From assembly GCA_937871685.1 (NCBI GenBank), contig CALMOL010000222.1, positions 1 through 9,446 on the forward strand: 9,446 nt of DNA, in the 5' to 3' direction. Position numbers and translations under genes: made by a program. This document shows positions 6,893 through 9,446 of the stretch, piece after piece. The notes below the pieces were generated by a model that worked only from the letters and a program-made list of their open reading frames with translations, was not told where the DNA came from and did not search any database. This stretch comes from an uncultured Verrucomicrobiota bacterium. Its GTDB lineage: Bacteria > Verrucomicrobiota > Verrucomicrobiia > Chthoniobacterales > SZAS-18. Numbering within the stretch: position 1 is the first letter of the stretch; every line of letters starts with the position of its first letter.

Positions 6893-7453
6893 GTGCTAGA
6901 CCGGTCTCCGGCCAGCGCGCTCTCTTCCACCGTGACGAGCGAAACCGCCCCCATCCCGCCCGATGATCCCCAGCGGCAACTCGCCGTCGCGCGGCCGGAC
7001 GAGGACCCGTCCCTGACTCACCTCGGCGTCGCGGGCGGCACCTACACGATCCTGCTGACCGGAGAGGACACCGCCGGCCGCTACTGCCTTATCGACATGC
7101 TCGTGCCGCCCGGCGGCGGTCCCCCGCCCCACCGGCACGATTTCGAGGAAATGTTCACCGTCCTGGAGGGCGAGGTCGAGTTTACCTTCCGCGGCGAGAA
7201 GTCTATCGGCCGGGCCGGCACCACCGTGAACATCCCCGCCAACGCCCCGCACCAGTTCAAAAACCAGGGCGACCAACCTGCGCGCCTCCTGTGCATGTGC
7301 ACGCCGGCCGGCCAGGAAGAATTCTTCCGGGAAGTCGGCGTTCCCGTCGCCAGCCGCGCCGCCGTGCCGCCCAAGTCCGATGCCGCGACCCAGGCCGCCA
7401 GCAAGGCCAAGGCCGAAAGCCTCGCCGCGAAATACCGGACGGAGATGCTGTGA
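6893..7453 (+). CDS. Cupin-domain protein
   Basis: This is a single-domain cupin of up to 186 residues. Motif 1 fits G(X)5HXH(X)3E(X)6G: GGGPPPHRHDFEEMFTVLEG, with metal ligands H80, H82 and E86. Motif 2 fits with one change: GTTVNIPANAPHQFKN, with H120 as fourth ligand and N117 where Gly is usual. The full ligand set predicts a bound metal and either a dioxygenase/isomerase-like or a sensing role; the substrate is unknown. The C-terminal tail is Ala/Lys-rich and probably helical. GTG 6893 abuts the DUF5069 stop; GTG 6932, giving VTSETAPIPPDD, is an equally plausible start. Neither has a ribosome binding site. The gene converges on the 21-bp repeat array, which begins a few bases after its stop. 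Confidence 0.88.
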   Translation: MLDRSPASALSSTVTSETAPIPPDDPQRQLAVARPDEDPSLTHLGVAGGTYTILLTGEDTAGRYCLIDMLVPPGGGPPPHRHDFEEMFTVLEGEVEFTFRGEKSIGRAGTTVNIPANAPHQFKNQGDQPARLLCMCTPAGQEEFFREVGVPVASRAAVPPKSDAATQAASKAKAESLAAKYRTEML

Positions 7454-7458
7454 GCCCC

Positions 7459-8088
7459 GTCCCACCAGAAGCGGTGGCTCGCCTGGCATCCTCGAGTGGA
7501 AGACTCCTCATCTGAGTTGGACGGGCACCCGTTCAAGTTTGGGCAACAATCTACTTGGCTCAGCCAGTCAGAAGCGGGCAGGGCCGCACCTTCGCTGGCT
7601 CCTGCTAATCCTGCGGGCACTTGTCGCCGTCCTGCGAAGGGTGCCCGGGAGCCTTCGCGGGCTTCGCGCGACCCTTCGATGAGTCGGCGGCATCCTGCGT
7701 CGGACGGCGCGGACTCTTCGCTGGGTCCGGGCCACTCTTCGCTGGCTTTGGCGAAGCCAGCGGACACTTGCGCAGATCCTGCGAAGGACGACGCCAAGTC
7801 AGCGATGACTTGACGCAAGTGATCGAAGGATGGCGCAAAGCCAGCGAAGGACGGCGGCAAGTGACGCGTGACTTCGGCCAAGTGACCGATGAGTCACATG
7901 AAGTGACCGATGACTTCCGCGAAGTCATCGGAGAGTTCCGCCAAGTGATGGATGACTTGGCCAAAGTGACCGGAGACTCTGGTGAAGTCACCGATGACTT
8001 GCTCGAAGTCATCGAAGAGTCCCGGGAAGTCATCGATGAGTCGCGCCGAGTCATCGGAGAGTCGCTCAAATTGACTGGAAGATTTTTT
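7459..8088. repeat. Tandem array of about 30 imperfect 21-bp palindromic units
   Basis: The entire gap between the cupin and the convergent DUF4263 gene is a head-to-tail array with a 21-bp period. Units start at 7564 + 21n; 24 are readable up to 8067, and more degenerate ones extend to about 7459 and 8088. The ideal right-half unit is an 18-bp palindrome, GAAGTCATCGATGACTTC, plus a variable 3-bp linker (often CGC). Left-half units keep the phase and a central CCTKCGMWGG core. A CG dinucleotide sits at the exact centre of 21 of the 23 units from 7585 to 8067; the exceptions start at 7858 and 7942. No spacers separate units, so it is not CRISPR. The period equals two helical turns and seven codons, so a protein-binding array, a hairpin-forming element or a heptad-repeat protein are all possible. 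I know of no described element like it. Confidence 0.9.
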
Positions 8089-8093
8089 GCCCT

Positions 8094-8798
8094 TCAAAGG
8101 CCTTCGCGTCCCTTCTCAAAGACCTCTGCCTTTCCACGCGCAACATCGGAAATGTAGTCGTAGGTGTAAATCGCGATCCTGAGATCGTGGGACATTTGAG
8201 AGCGAGGAGCGTTGTCTTTCCCCGAAAGGGAGGAGCGACGACCGATGAGAATCAATCCATCGACATCAGGTCGGATTTTTTCGAGTCCAAGCCCTCCATC
8301 ATCTTGGGAGCTTCGCGCGTAACCCAGGTTGTTTGTAAGCCACGAGCGCCAGTCTGTGATCTGCCGGATGGCGTGGGTCAAAATCGCGGAAGGATTTCCG
8401 GCCTTTGTGAACAGGGAAGCGCGCGGGCTTTCGATTTCGACGGCGACCCAATCGACTCCGAGTGAATGGGAGGCACCGATCATGAAGTCGGTGACGTGCT
8501 CTGATCCCAGTCGCTTCCGCGGGATTACCCACCGTCCGTGGCCGCCACCCAAATGCTCGACCAGGAAGTGCCGGTGCAAATGGAAAAACGCCTGCATTGG
8601 ACGCTCATCGTGAGCAACATCAAGCAGTCCCAGGTAGTCATTCACCTCCTTGTGGGTGGCACAGTCCCAATGGGTATAGCACTCGGGATAGCGGCCGTTT
8701 GCCACCGCACTGTAAAAAACTTCCGGCGATGGTTTGCGTGCACGCAGCGTGGACACCTGTGACGGCGACTTAGGAGACCGAGGTGCTTTCCTGCTCAT
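8094..8798 (-). CDS. DUF4263 (Shedu-type) nuclease-like protein
   Basis: This 234-residue protein resembles DUF4263, the nuclease domain of the single-gene Shedu anti-phage system (PD-(D/E)XK fold). After a basic tail (1-22), the helical part FFHLHRHFLVEHLGGG leads to RKRLGSEHVTDFMIG, with D104 as the likely active-site Asp. DWVAVEIESPRASLFTKAGN (116-135) then carries E121-I-E123 where the classical motif is ExK. The helix SAILTHAIRQITDWRSWLTN (137-156) holds the conserved Gln and Trp/Tyr positions, followed by IRPDVDGLILIGRR (176-189). It is shorter than typical SduA and looks like the bare catalytic domain. The start ATG 8798 (MSRKAPRS) is chosen because the frame further upstream to 9356 is antisense shadow of the redoxin gene. 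The terminator upstream implies its own promoter. Composition is less GC-rich than the regulator region. A defence role is inferred from family only. Confidence 0.75.
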   Translation of the reverse strand: MSRKAPRSPKSPSQVSTLRARKPSPEVFYSAVANGRYPECYTHWDCATHKEVNDYLGLLDVAHDERPMQAFFHLHRHFLVEHLGGGHGRWVIPRKRLGSEHVTDFMIGASHSLGVDWVAVEIESPRASLFTKAGNPSAILTHAIRQITDWRSWLTNNLGYARSSQDDGGLGLEKIRPDVDGLILIGRRSSLSGKDNAPRSQMSHDLRIAIYTYDYISDVARGKAEVFEKGREGL

Positions 8799-8836
8799 GG
8801 CCGGGTGTATCGCGTGGCACCGAGTTGGCATCCAAG

Positions 8837-8872
8837 AAAAAACCGCCGCCCGCGGAATGCGAACGACGGTTT
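8837..8872 (-). terminator. Rho-independent terminator of the redoxin gene
   Basis: On the minus strand AAACCGTCGTTCGC pairs with GCGGGCGGCGGTTT around an ATTCC loop. The stem is complete over 14 pairs if three G-U wobbles are allowed, and ends in a run of six U (8842 down to 8837), some of them in the stem. The same three positions are A-C mismatches in plus-strand RNA, so the hairpin is oriented for minus-strand transcripts. It lies about 30 bp past the redoxin stop. Confidence 0.8.
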
Positions 8873-8902
8873 GTGGGAAAAAGTCGCTGGATGCGAGGCC
8901 GG

Positions 8903-9446
8903 TCAATACTTCACGCTGCACCCGTAAGGGGCGCTGGTGGGCGTCTCGATGGGCTTGCCGGCCATGCCGGACTCGAGGGCGGCGCGCACGTAGTTGGTGG
9001 CCTTGGGCACGTCGTCCTGCTTGGGGCTCTTGATGGAGTCGATGGCGCCGGCATAGACGACCTGGCCCTGCGGGTTGATCACGAACATGTGCGGGGTGGT
9101 CTTGGCGCCGTAGGCCTTGCCGGTCTGGCCCGTGGGATCGAGCAGGTAGGCGGTGGCGGCGGAGCCCTTTTGCTTCATCAGCTCGTTGATCTTGGCGGCG
9201 GGATAGACGCCTTCCTTGCCGGCGGCGCCGGAGTTGATCTGGAGCCACACGACGCCCTTGCCGGTGGCTTCCTTCTGGAGCTTCTGCATGTTCTGCGAGT
9301 CGTAGTGCTTCACGACGAAGGGGCAGTCGGGGTTGTTCCACTCGAGCACGACCCACTTGCCCTTGAAGGAGGAGAGGGCGTGTGACTTGCCGTTGGTGTC
9401 GGTGAGGGAGAATTCCGGCGCGGGCTGGCCGACGGTGGCGTCGGCC
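8903..9446 (-). CDS. Redoxin / thioredoxin-like protein (N-terminus outside window)
   Basis: The last 180 residues of an AhpC/TSA-redoxin-type protein are visible; the frame is still open at the right edge. The visible start, VGQPAPEFSLTDTNGK, is the usual first strand of redoxins, so probably only a signal peptide or short lead is missing. The expected active site reads EWNNPDCPFVVKHY with one Cys (visible residue 41) instead of CxxC. A second Cys lies in the terminal PYGCSVKY (visible residue 176). GVVWLQINSGAAGKEG, AYLLDPTGQTGKAYGAKTTP with HMFVINPQG, and VVYAGAID complete the fold; the TTP loop carries the cis-Pro. This DCPF-type family is common in Verrucomicrobiota and Planctomycetota and is annotated as a thioredoxin-family or peroxidase-like protein, often exported. 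Thiol-based peroxide or disulfide chemistry is likely; the partner is unknown. Confidence 0.9.
   Translation of the reverse strand, partial: ADATVGQPAPEFSLTDTNGKSHALSSFKGKWVVLEWNNPDCPFVVKHYDSQNMQKLQKEATGKGVVWLQINSGAAGKEGVYPAAKINELMKQKGSAATAYLLDPTGQTGKAYGAKTTPHMFVINPQGQVVYAGAIDSIKSPKQDDVPKATNYVRAALESGMAGKPIETPTSAPYGCSVKY

Noticed and set aside
7081..7881. 266-residue minus-strand frame running from the array into the cupin
   Set aside because: Half is array heptads and half is antisense to the cupin, which has intact metal-binding motifs; no protein family is recognisable.
7459..8088. CRISPR array
   Set aside because: Units abut directly at 21 bp with no unique spacers, repeats are imperfect, and no cas-like gene is present.
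8068..8096. Intrinsic terminator ending in the T run at 8083-8088
   Set aside because: The run of six T is real, but the last degenerate unit before it forms no stable GC stem.
8799..9356. N-terminal extension of the DUF4263 gene to 9356
   Set aside because: The added 186 residues are out-of-frame shadow of the redoxin gene and cross a rho-independent terminator.

Overview
The window is GC-rich bacterial chromosome with about twelve protein genes, one of them cut by the right edge. The mix of families fits Verrucomicrobiota, perhaps Opitutales: a DUF5069 protein, a redoxin of the NPDCPFV/PYGCSVKY type, and a regulator joining a GntR-type DNA-binding domain to a LacI-type sensor. This is a family-level impression; no rRNA or marker gene is present. 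I found no clear Shine-Dalgarno sequence at usual spacing before any of the starts I chose.

Layout. Bases 1-237 hold no convincing gene but several strong hairpins. On the minus strand, a HAD phosphatase (1629-2495) and an MFS transporter (238-1536, possibly from 1632) form a likely operon. It diverges from a GntR-LacI-type repressor (2605-3729). The 109-bp gap between them holds GTCTAGAC, which fits the HutC-subfamily GntR operator pattern GTNTANAC. The simplest reading is a local circuit in which the repressor senses a small ligand and controls itself, the phosphatase and the transporter. A DUF1697 gene follows on the minus strand (3814-4371).

From 4479 to 7453 seven plus-strand genes lie head to tail: a four-helix membrane protein, a SAM methyltransferase, a small lipocalin-like protein overlapping it by ATGA, a one-helix membrane protein, a DUF5069 protein and a cupin. 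(The seventh plus-strand gene is the repressor upstream.) Most are poorly characterised, and spacing suggests two or three transcription units.

The most striking element is at about 7459-8088. The whole space between the convergent cupin and DUF4263 genes is a tandem array of imperfect 21-bp units. Each unit is close to an 18-bp palindrome (ideal GAAGTCATCGATGACTTC) plus a 3-bp linker. The unit equals two DNA helical turns and seven codons, so several frames on both strands stay open as heptad repeats. I could not match it to a described element.

Right of the array, on the minus strand, is a compact DUF4263 (Shedu-type) nuclease-like gene (8094-8798), less GC-rich than the regulator region. 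Beyond it lie a rho-independent terminator (8837-8872) and a redoxin gene (8903-9446, N-terminus missing). The array next to a possible anti-phage nuclease is the best candidate here for something undescribed.
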